Below are positions 1-8,523 of a DNA stretch of 64,000 bases, one piece after another. Under the pieces are notes generated by a model. That model was not told the origin of the DNA and did not search any database. It was given only the letters and a program-made list of their open reading frames with translations. Every line of letters begins with the position of its first letter. The first letter of the stretch is position 1. A program made the position numbers and the translations under genes. This DNA comes from a virus, in the IMG/VR virus record IMGVR_UViG_3300009161_000028, positions 1 through 64,000 of that record; one strand, 5' to 3'.

Positions 1-1
1 C

Positions 2-1042
2 GTGCGTAAGATTCAGTTGAATAGTTTGTATGGTGCAATCCTTAATCCAGGCTGCAGGTTTGAAGACCGCAGACTGGGACAAAGCGTTACATTAAATGGA
101 CGCCAAGTGGTTAAACACATGGCGGGTACCATTAACGAGCTATTCCATGGCACGTATGACCACGTAGGTGATGCAATCATTTACGGTGACACTGACTCTT
201 GCTTCTTCTCTGCATATCCTGCACTAAAGAAGGATGTTGCCGAGGGTAAGATTCCCTGGACAAAGGACACTGTGGTACAGTTGTATGACCAAGTAGCCGA
301 AGAAATCAATGCTAGCTTTCCAGACTTTATGTATCGTACATTTCATGTGCCACACAGCAAGGGCGAGATTATACGTAACGGTCGTGAACTGGTTGCGGAA
401 ACTGGCTTGTTCATTACCAAGAAGCGTTATGCTGTACTAACTTATGACAAGGAAGGCAAGCGCAAGGATGTGAATGGTAGTCCAGGCGAAACTAAGGTTA
501 AGGGATTGGACCTTAGACGTGCAGACACTCCCGAGTTCATGCAGCAGTTCTTGCAACGTGTACTCATGATGGTGCTAACAGATAGCACTGAGAAGGATGT
601 TATTGGTGCAGTAGACAAGTTTCGTGCAGACTTCCGCAGTAAGAACGCATGGCAAATTGGCACACCAAAGCGTGTTAACAATCTAACCAAGTTCCGCAAG
701 CAGGAAGAAAGCAAAGGCAAGACCAACATGCCCGGACACGTTCGTGCTGCACTAAACTGGAATAGACTGAAGAAGATCAACAGCGATCGTTACAGTCTAG
801 ATATTACCGATGGACAGAAAGTTATTGTATGCAAGCTCAAAGATAACTTGTTGGGCATGACATCGGTTGCATATCCTATTGACCAATCCAGTTTACCAGA
901 CTGGTTCAAAGAATTGCCATTTGATACTACTGCAATGGAAGAGGCTATTATTGATGCCAAACTAGAAAACCTATTGGGTGTACTAGGGTGGAACGTTCGC
1001 AGTCGCGAACAAGAAGATTTGTTTAGTTCGTTCTTTGCCTAA
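2..1042 (+). CDS. 43: DNA polymerase, family B, C-terminal part (T4 gp43-like), 5' truncated by window edge
   Basis: Replicative DNA polymerase. The 346 visible residues cover the palm and thumb: the motif B helix appears as KIQLNSLYGA at the very start and motif C as YGDTDS near residue 62, the metal-binding aspartates. T4 gp43 has about 900 residues, so roughly the first 550 (exonuclease and N-terminal domains) lie upstream of base 1. The first codon in frame is a GTG inside motif B and is not the real start. The gp45-like clamp follows 55 bp downstream, as expected for a replisome cluster. Whether the gene is intact or split, as in some phages, cannot be judged here. The family is certain. 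Confidence 0.95.
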   Translation: MRKIQLNSLYGAILNPGCRFEDRRLGQSVTLNGRQVVKHMAGTINELFHGTYDHVGDAIIYGDTDSCFFSAYPALKKDVAEGKIPWTKDTVVQLYDQVAEEINASFPDFMYRTFHVPHSKGEIIRNGRELVAETGLFITKKRYAVLTYDKEGKRKDVNGSPGETKVKGLDLRRADTPEFMQQFLQRVLMMVLTDSTEKDVIGAVDKFRADFRSKNAWQIGTPKRVNNLTKFRKQEESKGKTNMPGHVRAALNWNRLKKINSDRYSLDITDGQKVIVCKLKDNLLGMTSVAYPIDQSSLPDWFKELPFDTTAMEEAIIDAKLENLLGVLGWNVRSREQEDLFSSFFA

Positions 1043-1048
1043 ATAATT

Positions 1049-1068
1049 GATGCTGACCAGCATCAACA
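1049..1068 (+). promoter_or_regulatory. RNA hairpin between polymerase and clamp genes
   Basis: TTGATGCT pairs with AGCATCAA across a GACC loop, a perfect 8-bp stem in the 55-bp gap between the polymerase stop and the clamp start. No U-tract follows, so it is not an ordinary terminator. It could be an mRNA stability or translational control element; T4 controls gp43 through a hairpin operator in its own mRNA, but no homology is claimed. Confidence 0.5.
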
Positions 1069-1097
1069 TCTAATTACTATACACAACGAGGTTATAT

Positions 1098-1829
1098 ATG
1101 ATTCAGGATATTTTTCGAGATGTTATCAAGTACGTACATGGCGTGGGTGTATTCCCCGCTGTTAGAGTAGACCAAGATGCAACCGGTATTACACTAAGTA
1201 GCACCAATCCAGAAAAGACTGTGGTGCTAACAGCAACAAGTAAGCTAAAGTTTAATAACGAAGAGACCACATTTGGTCTTGGGCAGTTAGATCTGCTACA
1301 GCGATTGCTTGACTGTCCAGAGTATGAAGAAAACGTATCTATTGGCCTAGGCCACGAAGGCAACAAGCTAGATCGAGTTGAATTTGCTAATGCGTCAGGG
1401 GACTTTACCAATAACTATCGACTAATGAGCAAAGCACTAATTGAAACATTAGTACCACCAACTAAGTTTGTTGGTGCCAAGTGGAGTGTGGATTTTGCTC
1501 CGCCGCTTGCCAGCGTACAGAGATTTAATCTACAAGCAGCAATGAATCCAGGCGAAACTAATTTTGTTATCAAGACTGTGAAAACTAATCTTGAAGTAAG
1601 CTTTGGTACACCTGCAACACACAGTGGACGCTTTGTATTTGCAAATAATATTACTGGTAAAACTGTAGGCGACCTTCCATTCTCTGTACCAGTGTTTCAA
1701 AAGGTACTAAATCTCAGTTCACATGCACAAAGCGCAAGCCTCAAGATAGCCGAGCGTGGACTAATGTGCATGACACTAGACAGTGGACTAGTCGAGTACA
1801 ACTACTATATCATGGGACTATCCAAGTAA
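1098..1829 (+). CDS. 45: Sliding clamp (T4 gp45-like)
   Basis: Probable DNA polymerase processivity clamp, 243 residues (T4 gp45 has 228). In T4 the trimeric ring also activates late transcription with gp55 and gp33. The N-terminal half shows the clamp pattern of a hydrophobic strand then FGLGQLDLLQRLL, similar to the T4 segment around LNGFLGILSLV. The call rests on this similarity, the size and the position directly after the polymerase. Start is ATG after an ACGAGG ribosome site. It likely also serves the gp55-like sigma factor found at 55.0-55.8 kb. Confidence 0.8.
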   Translation: MIQDIFRDVIKYVHGVGVFPAVRVDQDATGITLSSTNPEKTVVLTATSKLKFNNEETTFGLGQLDLLQRLLDCPEYEENVSIGLGHEGNKLDRVEFANASGDFTNNYRLMSKALIETLVPPTKFVGAKWSVDFAPPLASVQRFNLQAAMNPGETNFVIKTVKTNLEVSFGTPATHSGRFVFANNITGKTVGDLPFSVPVFQKVLNLSSHAQSASLKIAERGLMCMTLDSGLVEYNYYIMGLSK

Positions 1830-1832
1830 TCT

Positions 1833-3290
1833 ATGGAAATCGTTGACCTAACTAGCAAGCAGAACGATTACGCAATCTTTTTGCCTGCTATCTCAAATGC
1901 CTTTACCGGTACAATTGGAAAGACACGTAGCGATCCAAACTACTATCCACCGTCTCGCGTCCCACAAGGATTTGAATACGGTATAGATGGGTTGGATTGG
2001 CTTAAACCCAAAGATTGTTATTTCAACTATAAGTGGAATCTATATTCTGCAGGTCATGCTAATCTAGATGTCAACAAAATTGACATGGGCGAAAGCATGG
2101 TACGGGATCGAGATCGTGCTAGTACTTGGTTAATAGGCGACTCGGGTGGATTCCAAATTGGTAAAGGTGTTTGGGAAGGCGACTGGGCTAATCCTGCTTG
2201 TCCAAAAGCTCAAAAGAAACGCGAGCAAGTGCTCAAGTGGATGGACACTTATATGGACTATGGGATGAGCCTAGACGTTCCAGTATGGGTAGGTAGAAAT
2301 GCCATAGCAAAAGAAAAAACTGGTATCAAAGACTATCAAGATGCTGTTGATGCCACCAATATTAATAACAATTACTTCTTGCAAAATCGTACAGGTGAGT
2401 GTAAATTCTTAAATGTACTGCAGGGTGAAACACACAGGCAAGCCGACAAGTGGTATGAGACCATGAAGCACTACTGTGATCCTGCTATACACGAAAATCA
2501 CTTTAACGGATGGGCAATGGGTGGACAGAACATGTGCGATATCCATTTGGCTCTTCGACGTATTGTTATTATCATGCACGACGGGTTATTGGAAAAAGGC
2601 AAGCAAGATTGGATGCACTTTCTCGGAACCAGTAAATTAGAATGGGCTACTTTGCTAACGGACGTCCAACGTGCAGTTAGAAAGTATCACAATTCTAATT
2701 TTACTATTAGCTTTGACTGTGCTAGTCCCTTCCTTGCTGCTGCTAACGGACAGGTGTACAGAGAAATTGTTATCGAAGACAAAAAGAAATGGACATATCG
2801 AATGGAAGGTGGACTTGATAATAAAAAGTATTCGAGTGATACTCGCCCATTAAAGCAAGCAGTCGATGCCGATAGGATTTATGCACACTTCGAAGACAGT
2901 CCGGTAACTGCACGTTGCATGATCAAGGATATTTGTACATATGCACCTGGCGATTTGAATAAGATTGGCAAGGAAGGCAAGACATCGTGGGATACGTTAA
3001 CATACAACATCCTTATGGCGCATAATACATACATGCACATCGAATCAGTACAACGCGCCAATCGAATGTACGATCAGGGTATTGTGCCCGACATGTTAGT
3101 TAATCATGATTTTGATCTAGTATCGTTTAGACAGCTAGTAGATGACATCTTTTCATTAGGTTCACGCGACAAAAGTCTGCAACTAATCGATGATCATACT
3201 CGCTACTGGATGGACATTATTGGAACAAGAGGTATGACCGGTACAAAGGCACAAAACGGTCAAACTATGTTTGAAGACTTTTTTAATTAA
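1833..3290 (+). CDS. dpdA: DpdA-like tRNA-guanine transglycosylase homologue (DNA 7-deazaguanine insertion)
   Basis: Predicted base-exchange enzyme that swaps guanine in DNA for a 7-deazaguanine such as preQ0 or CDG. It is related to tRNA-guanine transglycosylase (TGT). TGT landmarks are visible in order: DSGGFQ at 103-108 (general acid Asp103), VLQG at 195-198, GWAMGG at 226-231 and SFDCASPF with the candidate nucleophile Asp295. The length, 485 residues, fits phage DpdA proteins better than the roughly 375-residue bacterial Tgt. The gene starts 3 bp after the clamp stop. FolE (5.8 kb), QueE (10.8 kb) and QueD-like proteins (3.6 and 19.1 kb) in the window supply the precursor pathway, which supports a DNA rather than tRNA role. 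A tRNA role cannot be excluded from sequence alone. Confidence 0.85.
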   Translation: MEIVDLTSKQNDYAIFLPAISNAFTGTIGKTRSDPNYYPPSRVPQGFEYGIDGLDWLKPKDCYFNYKWNLYSAGHANLDVNKIDMGESMVRDRDRASTWLIGDSGGFQIGKGVWEGDWANPACPKAQKKREQVLKWMDTYMDYGMSLDVPVWVGRNAIAKEKTGIKDYQDAVDATNINNNYFLQNRTGECKFLNVLQGETHRQADKWYETMKHYCDPAIHENHFNGWAMGGQNMCDIHLALRRIVIIMHDGLLEKGKQDWMHFLGTSKLEWATLLTDVQRAVRKYHNSNFTISFDCASPFLAAANGQVYREIVIEDKKKWTYRMEGGLDNKKYSSDTRPLKQAVDADRIYAHFEDSPVTARCMIKDICTYAPGDLNKIGKEGKTSWDTLTYNILMAHNTYMHIESVQRANRMYDQGIVPDMLVNHDFDLVSFRQLVDDIFSLGSRDKSLQLIDDHTRYWMDIIGTRGMTGTKAQNGQTMFEDFFN

Positions 3291-3298
3291 GGTGATGC

Positions 3299-3634
3299 AT
3301 GAACAAGTTTAGAAATTGGCTAGCGTATCAATTAGCTACTGTAGCCAAGCGTTTGAAGGTATACGACGATGATAGTATGGATTGTCTTGGCGATGATATG
3401 ACTATCGGCCAGTCTGGCCATCACGGTGTAGATTTTGATAGTTGTAGTAGACTGCATCTAACTATACATTATCTACACGGAGGACAAGTTGTAGAAGTTA
3501 GTTCACGCAAGCCTGATGTTAAAAACAAGCGCAATTCAGAAGATCATACCAGTGTTCATCTAATTGGCGAAGGCACGGATTTGTCCGAACGTGTTCGAGA
3601 GATTGTGTTTAACGAAACCTTGAGGATTAGTTAA
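3299..3634 (+). CDS. Hypothetical protein, 111 aa
   Basis: No family recognised. The protein is hydrophilic with a basic amphipathic N-terminus (residues 1-22) and an acidic patch DDDSMDCLGDDM near 23-34; His and Cys residues cluster around 41-55. It starts at ATG 8 bp after the dpdA stop with an AAGGTG ribosome site, and its stop overlaps the next start (TAATG). The setting between dpdA and a T-fold protein suggests co-expression with the 7-deazaguanine genes, but no role can be assigned. Confidence 0.75.
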   Translation: MNKFRNWLAYQLATVAKRLKVYDDDSMDCLGDDMTIGQSGHHGVDFDSCSRLHLTIHYLHGGQVVEVSSRKPDVKNKRNSEDHTSVHLIGEGTDLSERVREIVFNETLRIS

Positions 3635-3984
3635 TGAATTACATTTGGGTTAGTTTTCAAAAGGAAGGCATTCACTGTTATCCGGCAGCAGCAACAGATC
3701 CAAAGCTACTTGACGTAAGCTTTTTGGCAAATCCACATCGCCATATCTTTCACTTTAAGGTATGGATTGAAGTGTTTCATAACGACAGGGATATCGAGTT
3801 TATTCAGTTTAAGCGTTGGTTAGAAGACCTATATGGTAATGGCACACTTACACTCAGTTATCTGAGTTGCGAGATGTTAGCAGACACGCTATACTTGACT
3901 ATTAATCAACGTTATCCCAAGCGAGCAGTGCGTATCTCTGTATCCGAAGATAACGAAAACGGCTGCGAAAAGGAATGGAAGTGA
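3634..3984 (+). CDS. Divergent T-fold protein, 6-carboxytetrahydropterin synthase (QueD)-like
   Basis: 116 residues that align by eye over their whole length with QueD/PTPS enzymes. HRHIFHFKVWIEVF (35-48) matches the QueD HGHSF strand. DIEFIQFKRWLE (53-64) matches the IDFAELK strand and helix. SCEMLAD (78-84) matches the PTSEVLA helix, and SVSEDNENGC (102-111) matches the KETCTAGC end with its catalytic Glu. The Asp-His pair of the canonical active site (LDHHYL) has no counterpart and no Cys precedes the His pair, so activity may be changed or lost. It lies two genes after dpdA. A fuller QueD-like protein is encoded at 19073-19597, so this one may have diverged in function. The fold assignment is inference from pattern. 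Confidence 0.6.
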   Translation: MNYIWVSFQKEGIHCYPAAATDPKLLDVSFLANPHRHIFHFKVWIEVFHNDRDIEFIQFKRWLEDLYGNGTLTLSYLSCEMLADTLYLTINQRYPKRAVRISVSEDNENGCEKEWK

Positions 3985-4493
3985 AACATACTAGTCAATC
4001 AGAATTCTTCACTGGGGTTGAAATTGAACATACCCCACTTTTTGGTAAAGAGCTATTGTTTGTAGTTGGTATACACCCAGTAGATACCATTATTAAACTA
4101 GCAGATCAAAATTGGATTAAGGGTGTGTATCTAGGTGCAGACTGTTCGTTTAATCCCGCATCACTAGAAAGCTGGAAGAAGTGGGATCAAATGGTTACCG
4201 GTCTCATCGATGCAAACTTTTGGGTTACACTTGACTTCACAGTAGAAAAGGCACAGTTTGTGCAAGACAAGATTACATATGCTACACATAGAAAGTTTAT
4301 TCCTATGATCAGTGTTAAGCTTGCACATGTTGAAAAATTCAACTATAATACAACTGTAAAGATTGATGACATAGGATTTGATTCAACCAACCCAGGCGTC
4401 TGGTGTTGGCCACTACGCGATCTCATGGATCGAGATCGTTTTACTAACTGGGACGACTATGCAAATGACCAAATCATTAAGGATGGAGAATAA
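3975..4493 (+). CDS. Hypothetical protein, 172 aa, in the 7-deazaguanine gene block
   Basis: Not assigned to a family. The protein alternates hydrophobic strands and helices (ELLFVVGIHP, IKGVYLGADCSF, ANFWVTLDFTVE, KFIPMISVKLAHV) in a way that suggests a small alpha/beta or partial barrel fold. It ends with a Trp-rich segment NPGVWCWPLRDLMDRDRFTNW. Its ATG lies inside the end of the T-fold gene (10 bp overlap) behind an AAAAGGA site, so the two are translationally coupled. I have an impression of related proteins beside QueD-like genes in other marine T4-like phages, but cannot confirm it here. Confidence 0.75.
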   Translation: MEVKHTSQSEFFTGVEIEHTPLFGKELLFVVGIHPVDTIIKLADQNWIKGVYLGADCSFNPASLESWKKWDQMVTGLIDANFWVTLDFTVEKAQFVQDKITYATHRKFIPMISVKLAHVEKFNYNTTVKIDDIGFDSTNPGVWCWPLRDLMDRDRFTNWDDYANDQIIKDGE

Positions 4494-4726
4494 TGAAGAA
4501 GCGTAAGACAGATTACGAAACCGGCTTTACCCCTATTGTTATACAGATCTTTGAAGATCTAGAAGACTATAAGAATTGGTGCAGATTTGAGGGCAAGCCA
4601 TTTAACGAAGCAGACTTGTATAAGCCACAGACCACATGGGGCAAGTATGAAGCATTCCTACGTCGTAGAGATCGTTCATATCGGCGCCGTAACAACAATG
4701 AGCAACAGCCAAACAATGAAGCCTAA
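4493..4726 (+). CDS. Hypothetical basic protein, 77 aa
   Basis: Small hydrophilic protein with a very basic C-terminal third (LRRRDRSYRRRNNNEQQ), which suggests nucleic acid contact. Its ATG overlaps the stop of the preceding gene (TAATG), and its end overlaps the predicted start of the glycosyltransferase gene. No family recognised. Confidence 0.7.
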   Translation: MKKRKTDYETGFTPIVIQIFEDLEDYKNWCRFEGKPFNEADLYKPQTTWGKYEAFLRRRDRSYRRRNNNEQQPNNEA

Positions 4727-5792
4727 GATTTGGATCTTCTCGCTTGAGCCAATTGATACCAGGTATACTGGAGAATGGTTCACGCACGTTCCAAATATCC
4801 TAGAAGAAAAGCTAGGTGATCGATTTGATGTATGTCAAGTAAATGGCATACAGGTAAACAGCGAGCTTACTCCGGGTGCTTTTCTAAACTTTAGTGATAC
4901 AAACTATTGGAAGAGTTCACAACTGTGCCAGTTTTTGTCACAGTTGAATGAGGGTAATGTTGGATCAAACGATCACATACTGCTAACTGATGCTTGGAAT
5001 CCTGTAGTAGTGCAGCTCAAGTATATGAAGGAACTGCTAGGTTATAATTGGACCTTACACGGACTTTGGCATGCGGGCAGTTATGATCCACAAGACTTTC
5101 TAGGTAGACTAATTGGTAACAAGCCTTGGGTACGTAATGCAGAGCGTAGTATGTATGATTGTTATGATCATAACTACTTTGCTACGCATTTTCATGCCGT
5201 TATCTTCTGTGAACAATTGCTGCGATTCACTCCAGCAGTTACACGATATGATAGCAAGATTGTAACTACAGGGTGGCCAATGGAATACCTGCGTGAAAAG
5301 CTAGCACCACTAGCAAGCACACCCAAGAAGAACCGTGTGATATTCCCGCATCGTATTGCACCCGAGAAGCAGGTGGAAATCTTCCGTGACCTTGCTACTC
5401 AATTGCCACAGTACGAGTTTGTAGTATGTCAGGATACCAAACTAACCAAAGCAGAGTATCATCAGCTACTTGCAGAGTCAAAGGTAGTGTTCTCTGCTAA
5501 CTTGCAGGAAACACTGGGTATAGGTGTGTATGAAGGTGCGCTGGTGGGTGCAATACCAATGGTACCAGACCGACTAAGTTATACAGAAATGTATGAGCTA
5601 AACTTTAAGTATCCAAGCGAGTGGACTGAGTCATGGGATAGCTATCAACTGAATCGTAAGAGTTTGGTTGATAAAATTGATTACGCTATCAAATTTTATG
5701 ACTACCATACCCCAAGCCTAAATAAATTAGTAGACAAGTTACACAACGACTTCTTTAGTTGTGATTCATTAATCAATCAAATAGGAAAATAA
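4716..5792 (+). CDS. Glycosyltransferase, GT-B fold
   Basis: About 358 residues with the layout of a GT-B glycosyltransferase. The Rossmann-like N-terminal half begins KPKIWIFSLEP. The C-terminal nucleotide-sugar half contains NRVIFPHRIAPEKQVEIF and ANLQETLGIGVYEGALVGAIPMVP, the E-x7-E type region of GT4-like enzymes. The open frame extends upstream to 4587 but that would overlap the previous gene by 140 bp. ATG 4716 gives an 11-bp overlap and starts just before the first conserved strand; ATG 4698 is the alternative. The acceptor is unknown. Its place between dpdA and folE leaves open base glycosylation as well as surface sugar transfer with the rml products. Confidence 0.75.
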   Translation: MKPKIWIFSLEPIDTRYTGEWFTHVPNILEEKLGDRFDVCQVNGIQVNSELTPGAFLNFSDTNYWKSSQLCQFLSQLNEGNVGSNDHILLTDAWNPVVVQLKYMKELLGYNWTLHGLWHAGSYDPQDFLGRLIGNKPWVRNAERSMYDCYDHNYFATHFHAVIFCEQLLRFTPAVTRYDSKIVTTGWPMEYLREKLAPLASTPKKNRVIFPHRIAPEKQVEIFRDLATQLPQYEFVVCQDTKLTKAEYHQLLAESKVVFSANLQETLGIGVYEGALVGAIPMVPDRLSYTEMYELNFKYPSEWTESWDSYQLNRKSLVDKIDYAIKFYDYHTPSLNKLVDKLHNDFFSCDSLINQIGK

Positions 5793-5793
5793 A

Positions 5794-6471
5794 ATGTCAG
5801 ATCTAATTAGCCAGCGCATTCGTCAGCGTTTAGTGACAAGCGGCGATCGTTTCTTTGCAAACGATAACATTAGTCAACATATTGAAGAGGGCGAGCTAGA
5901 CTTGCTTATAGACGAAGTTACCACGCAAATGACCGGAGTACTTAACTCTCTGGTTATTGATATCGAACACGATCACAACACTCAGGATACTGCACGTCGT
6001 GTTGCTAAGATGTTCCTCAAGGAAACATTTGGTGGACGTTATGCTCCGGCTCCACGTATTACCAGCTTCCCAAACATGGGATACAAGAGCTTGTACTCTA
6101 GTGGCCCAATCAGTATTCGAAGCACTTGCGCACATCACTTTCAAAACATTGTAGGTCGTGCATGGGTTGGTATTGTACCCGAAGGGGAAGTTATTGGTCT
6201 AAGCAAGTTCAATCGTATTGTGCATCATATTGCGGAACGTCCACAGATTCAGGAAGAGATGACTACACAGATTGCTAATGCACTTAGCGAGTATGCAAAG
6301 ACTCCAAACGTTGCAGTAGTAGTCAAAGCAGAACATCACTGCATGACACATCGTGGTGTTCGTGAACACGAAAACGACATGGTAACTGCAATCATGCTAG
6401 GCGCGTTTAATACTGATGCAGCACTTAAGAAGGAATTTTATGACATCCTCAAACTCAATTCCAACCGTTGA
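5794..6471 (+). CDS. folE: GTP cyclohydrolase I (FolE)
   Basis: Converts GTP to dihydroneopterin triphosphate, the first step of both folate and 7-deazaguanine synthesis. The family signature is complete: the zinc-binding segment STCAHHF (Cys112, His115), VIGLSKFNRIVHHIAERPQ (134-152) and AEHHCMTHRG with the second zinc Cys183. At 225 residues it matches the usual length. It starts 1 bp after the glycosyltransferase stop with GGAAAATAAAATG. With DpdA, QueE and QueD-like proteins nearby, a role in DNA modification is much more likely than in folate supply. Confidence 0.95.
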   Translation: MSDLISQRIRQRLVTSGDRFFANDNISQHIEEGELDLLIDEVTTQMTGVLNSLVIDIEHDHNTQDTARRVAKMFLKETFGGRYAPAPRITSFPNMGYKSLYSSGPISIRSTCAHHFQNIVGRAWVGIVPEGEVIGLSKFNRIVHHIAERPQIQEEMTTQIANALSEYAKTPNVAVVVKAEHHCMTHRGVREHENDMVTAIMLGAFNTDAALKKEFYDILKLNSNR

Positions 6472-6814
6472 TTCTGTATGGTCAGGTGGGACCATTGGCG
6501 CCACTCCAAATGGTGGATATTATATTACTAATGCAGGTACTACTGGTGTTGCTAGCGCCAGTAGCTACTTTACAAAAACGGGGGAATTGTGTAGCACCAT
6601 CGGTACTGACAAATACACCATTGATCTAAATGAAGTGTACGAGCACATCCAGCTACTCAAACATTTCATGAAAGAACAGCAGAGTCCGGTACCTATCCCA
6701 AATTGGGAAGCAATGGAAAAATATGAAATTCTTCGCAAGCAATGGGAAGATGTAGTAGAAGCGTGTAATGTATATCGTATTACCGAAGCACTATTAACCG
6801 GACAATCCAAGTGA
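6440..6814 (+). CDS. Hypothetical protein, 124 aa
   Basis: Unrecognised. The N-terminal 45 residues are rich in Gly, Ser and Thr (SGGTIGATPNGGYYITNAGT). The rest is helical, with EVYEHIQLLKHFMKEQQ and EAMEKYEILRKQWEDVVEACNVY. ATG 6440 follows an AAGGAA ribosome site at 6430-6435 inside the end of folE, so the genes overlap by 32 bp. An upstream ATG at 6416 lacks such a site. The stop overlaps the GTG start of the phosphoribosyltransferase. Confidence 0.7.
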   Translation: MTSSNSIPTVDSVWSGGTIGATPNGGYYITNAGTTGVASASSYFTKTGELCSTIGTDKYTIDLNEVYEHIQLLKHFMKEQQSPVPIPNWEAMEKYEILRKQWEDVVEACNVYRITEALLTGQSK

Positions 6815-7374
6815 AACATCAACAAGTTACCTGGCAGGACGTTAGTAATCTAACAAGCGAGATCATCCGAAAGATGACGCTGAACAATTGGAAGCCAGAC
6901 TATGTGGTTGGCATTACTCGTGGTGGTTTGATTCCTGCTGTAATGATCAGTCAGTATTATCAAGTACCATGTCACACATTGCGAGTAAGTCTGCGAGACG
7001 CTAGTGAAGTTGAAGTTCATAAGTGGATGATTGATGATGCACTAGGCGACTCCAACGAAGAAATTGATTTCTTCAATGACGATCCTACTGAGCTATTAGC
7101 TAATGCTATTCCTAAAAATATTCTCATCGTAGATGATATCAACGATACCGGTGCAACCATCAATGCTATTATGAACAGCTGGATGACCGCTGGCATTTCA
7201 ATGGACGAACATTGGAAGAACGTATGGAACAACAATGTTTGCTTTGCTGTACTACTAGATAATTTGGCCAGTCAGAGCAAGATTAAAGTAGACTTTATTG
7301 GACAAGAAATCAACAAGGCAGAAGAAGATGTGTGGGTAGATTACCCATGGGAGAATTGGTGGATCAGCAATTAA
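6811..7374 (+). CDS. Phosphoribosyltransferase (PRTase fold)
   Basis: Type I phosphoribosyltransferase, 187 residues. The PRPP-binding signature NILIVDDINDTGAT lies near 105-118, preceded by the substrate-loop strand PDYVVGITRGGLIPAV (about 29-44) typical of xanthine and hypoxanthine-guanine PRTases. It probably salvages a purine base or acts on a modified base intermediate; which base cannot be read from sequence. The start is GTG, giving a GTGA overlap with the preceding stop. Residues 75-95 form an acidic insertion (DDALGDSNEEIDFFNDDP). Confidence 0.85.
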   Translation: MKHQQVTWQDVSNLTSEIIRKMTLNNWKPDYVVGITRGGLIPAVMISQYYQVPCHTLRVSLRDASEVEVHKWMIDDALGDSNEEIDFFNDDPTELLANAIPKNILIVDDINDTGATINAIMNSWMTAGISMDEHWKNVWNNNVCFAVLLDNLASQSKIKVDFIGQEINKAEEDVWVDYPWENWWISN

Positions 7375-7547
7375 CATGCGGTCAATGCGGTTTACTGTTG
7401 TCAGCATGGAATGAACATTATGTTGATAGCGGTTACCCAAAGTACTGGATTGCAGGTCCTACTCCCAAAGATATTGTAACTATAGTGTTCTGTAGTCCCA
7501 ACTGCAGTTTAAATTGGCACACTGCTCGTAAGTCAAATAAATCCTAG
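7347..7547 (+). CDS. Small zinc-ribbon-like protein
   Basis: About 66 residues with two Cys-x2-3-Cys pairs, TCGQCG near the N-terminus and FCSPNCSLNWH near the C-terminus, arranged like a treble-clef or zinc-ribbon knuckle. Partner unknown. The frame is open from a GTG at 7332; ATG 7347 is preferred, with a 28-bp overlap of the phosphoribosyltransferase. No good ribosome site is seen for either, so translational coupling is likely. It ends 1 bp before rmlB. Confidence 0.6.
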   Translation: MGELVDQQLTCGQCGLLLSAWNEHYVDSGYPKYWIAGPTPKDIVTIVFCSPNCSLNWHTARKSNKS

Positions 7548-7548
7548 T

Positions 7549-8523
7549 ATGAAAACAATTTTTATCACAGGCGGTTGCGGCTTTATTGGCAGCAACTTCC
7601 TACTGCATTGGGCGCAGAATTATCCAGACTGGCGTTTGGTCAATTTGGACATAATGAGCTATGCTGCTAATATAGATAATGTTGCAGAGCTCGAACATCA
7701 TCCCAATTATATATTCCTCAAAGACGATATCAATCATGTAACTATGAACAAGAAGGTTCTATGCTACTTTGAACCAGATTATATCGTACATTTTGCTGCT
7801 GAAAGTCACGTAGACCGATCCATTGAAAGTAGTGGACCATTTGTTAAACATAATGTAATGGGCACTGTTAACTTTCTAGATAGTGTACGTTTTTACATGA
7901 GAAAGGTAAGCAAAGAATTTCGATTCCTGCATGTAAGTACAGACGAAGTTTTTGGGTCTTTACGTGAACATGATGAACCATTTAATGAACTAAGTCAGTA
8001 TGCTCCTAATAGTCCATACAGTGCTAGCAAAGCAGCTAGTGATCACTTTGTGCGTTCGTACTATCAAACACACAATGTTCCTGCAATGATTAGTAACTGT
8101 AGTAATAACTATGGACCAAGACAGAACAAGGAAAAGTTTATTCCTACTGTTATACGCCATGCGCTAGCAGACAAACCAATTCCTGTATACGGCAATGGTA
8201 TGAACATACGCGACTGGCTATGGGTAGATGATCATTGCACTGCACTAGAAACACTACTACTGCATGGTAATCTAGGCGAACAATACTGCATTGGCGGCGA
8301 TAATGAAGTTAATAATATTGACCTTGCCACGCGCATACTTGAGATCATGGGCAAGTCCAAAAGCCTAATCAGTTATGTTACTGATCGAGCAGGGCACGAC
8401 TTTAGGTATGCGATAGATAGTAGCAAGCTACAATCATTAGGTTGGCAAGCTAACATGAGTTTTACACAGGGACTCGAGCGTACCGTTGATTGGTACTTAC
8501 AACGACCAGAAAGGTTTCAATAA
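7549..8523 (+). CDS. rmlB: dTDP-glucose 4,6-dehydratase (RmlB)
   Basis: Second enzyme of dTDP-L-rhamnose synthesis, an NAD-dependent extended SDR. Visible features are the Rossmann motif TGGCGFIG (7-14), the substrate motif VSTDEVFG with the Thr-Asp-Glu catalytic set (131-133), the Tyr-x3-Lys pair YSASK (157-161), and GNGMNIRDWLWVDDH, typical of RmlB. At 324 residues it is slightly shorter than bacterial RmlB (about 350). It heads an unbroken rmlB-A-C-D run with overlapping junctions, so the pathway is expected to be expressed as a unit. Confidence 0.95.
   Translation: MKTIFITGGCGFIGSNFLLHWAQNYPDWRLVNLDIMSYAANIDNVAELEHHPNYIFLKDDINHVTMNKKVLCYFEPDYIVHFAAESHVDRSIESSGPFVKHNVMGTVNFLDSVRFYMRKVSKEFRFLHVSTDEVFGSLREHDEPFNELSQYAPNSPYSASKAASDHFVRSYYQTHNVPAMISNCSNNYGPRQNKEKFIPTVIRHALADKPIPVYGNGMNIRDWLWVDDHCTALETLLLHGNLGEQYCIGGDNEVNNIDLATRILEIMGKSKSLISYVTDRAGHDFRYAIDSSKLQSLGWQANMSFTQGLERTVDWYLQRPERFQ

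Noticed and set aside
2-1042. Polymerase gene starting at the GTG at base 2
   Set aside because: That codon lies inside the conserved motif B helix, so the gene must begin outside the window.
4587-4715. Longer start for the glycosyltransferase
   Set aside because: It would overlap the previous gene by 140 bp and the added residues show no fold pattern.
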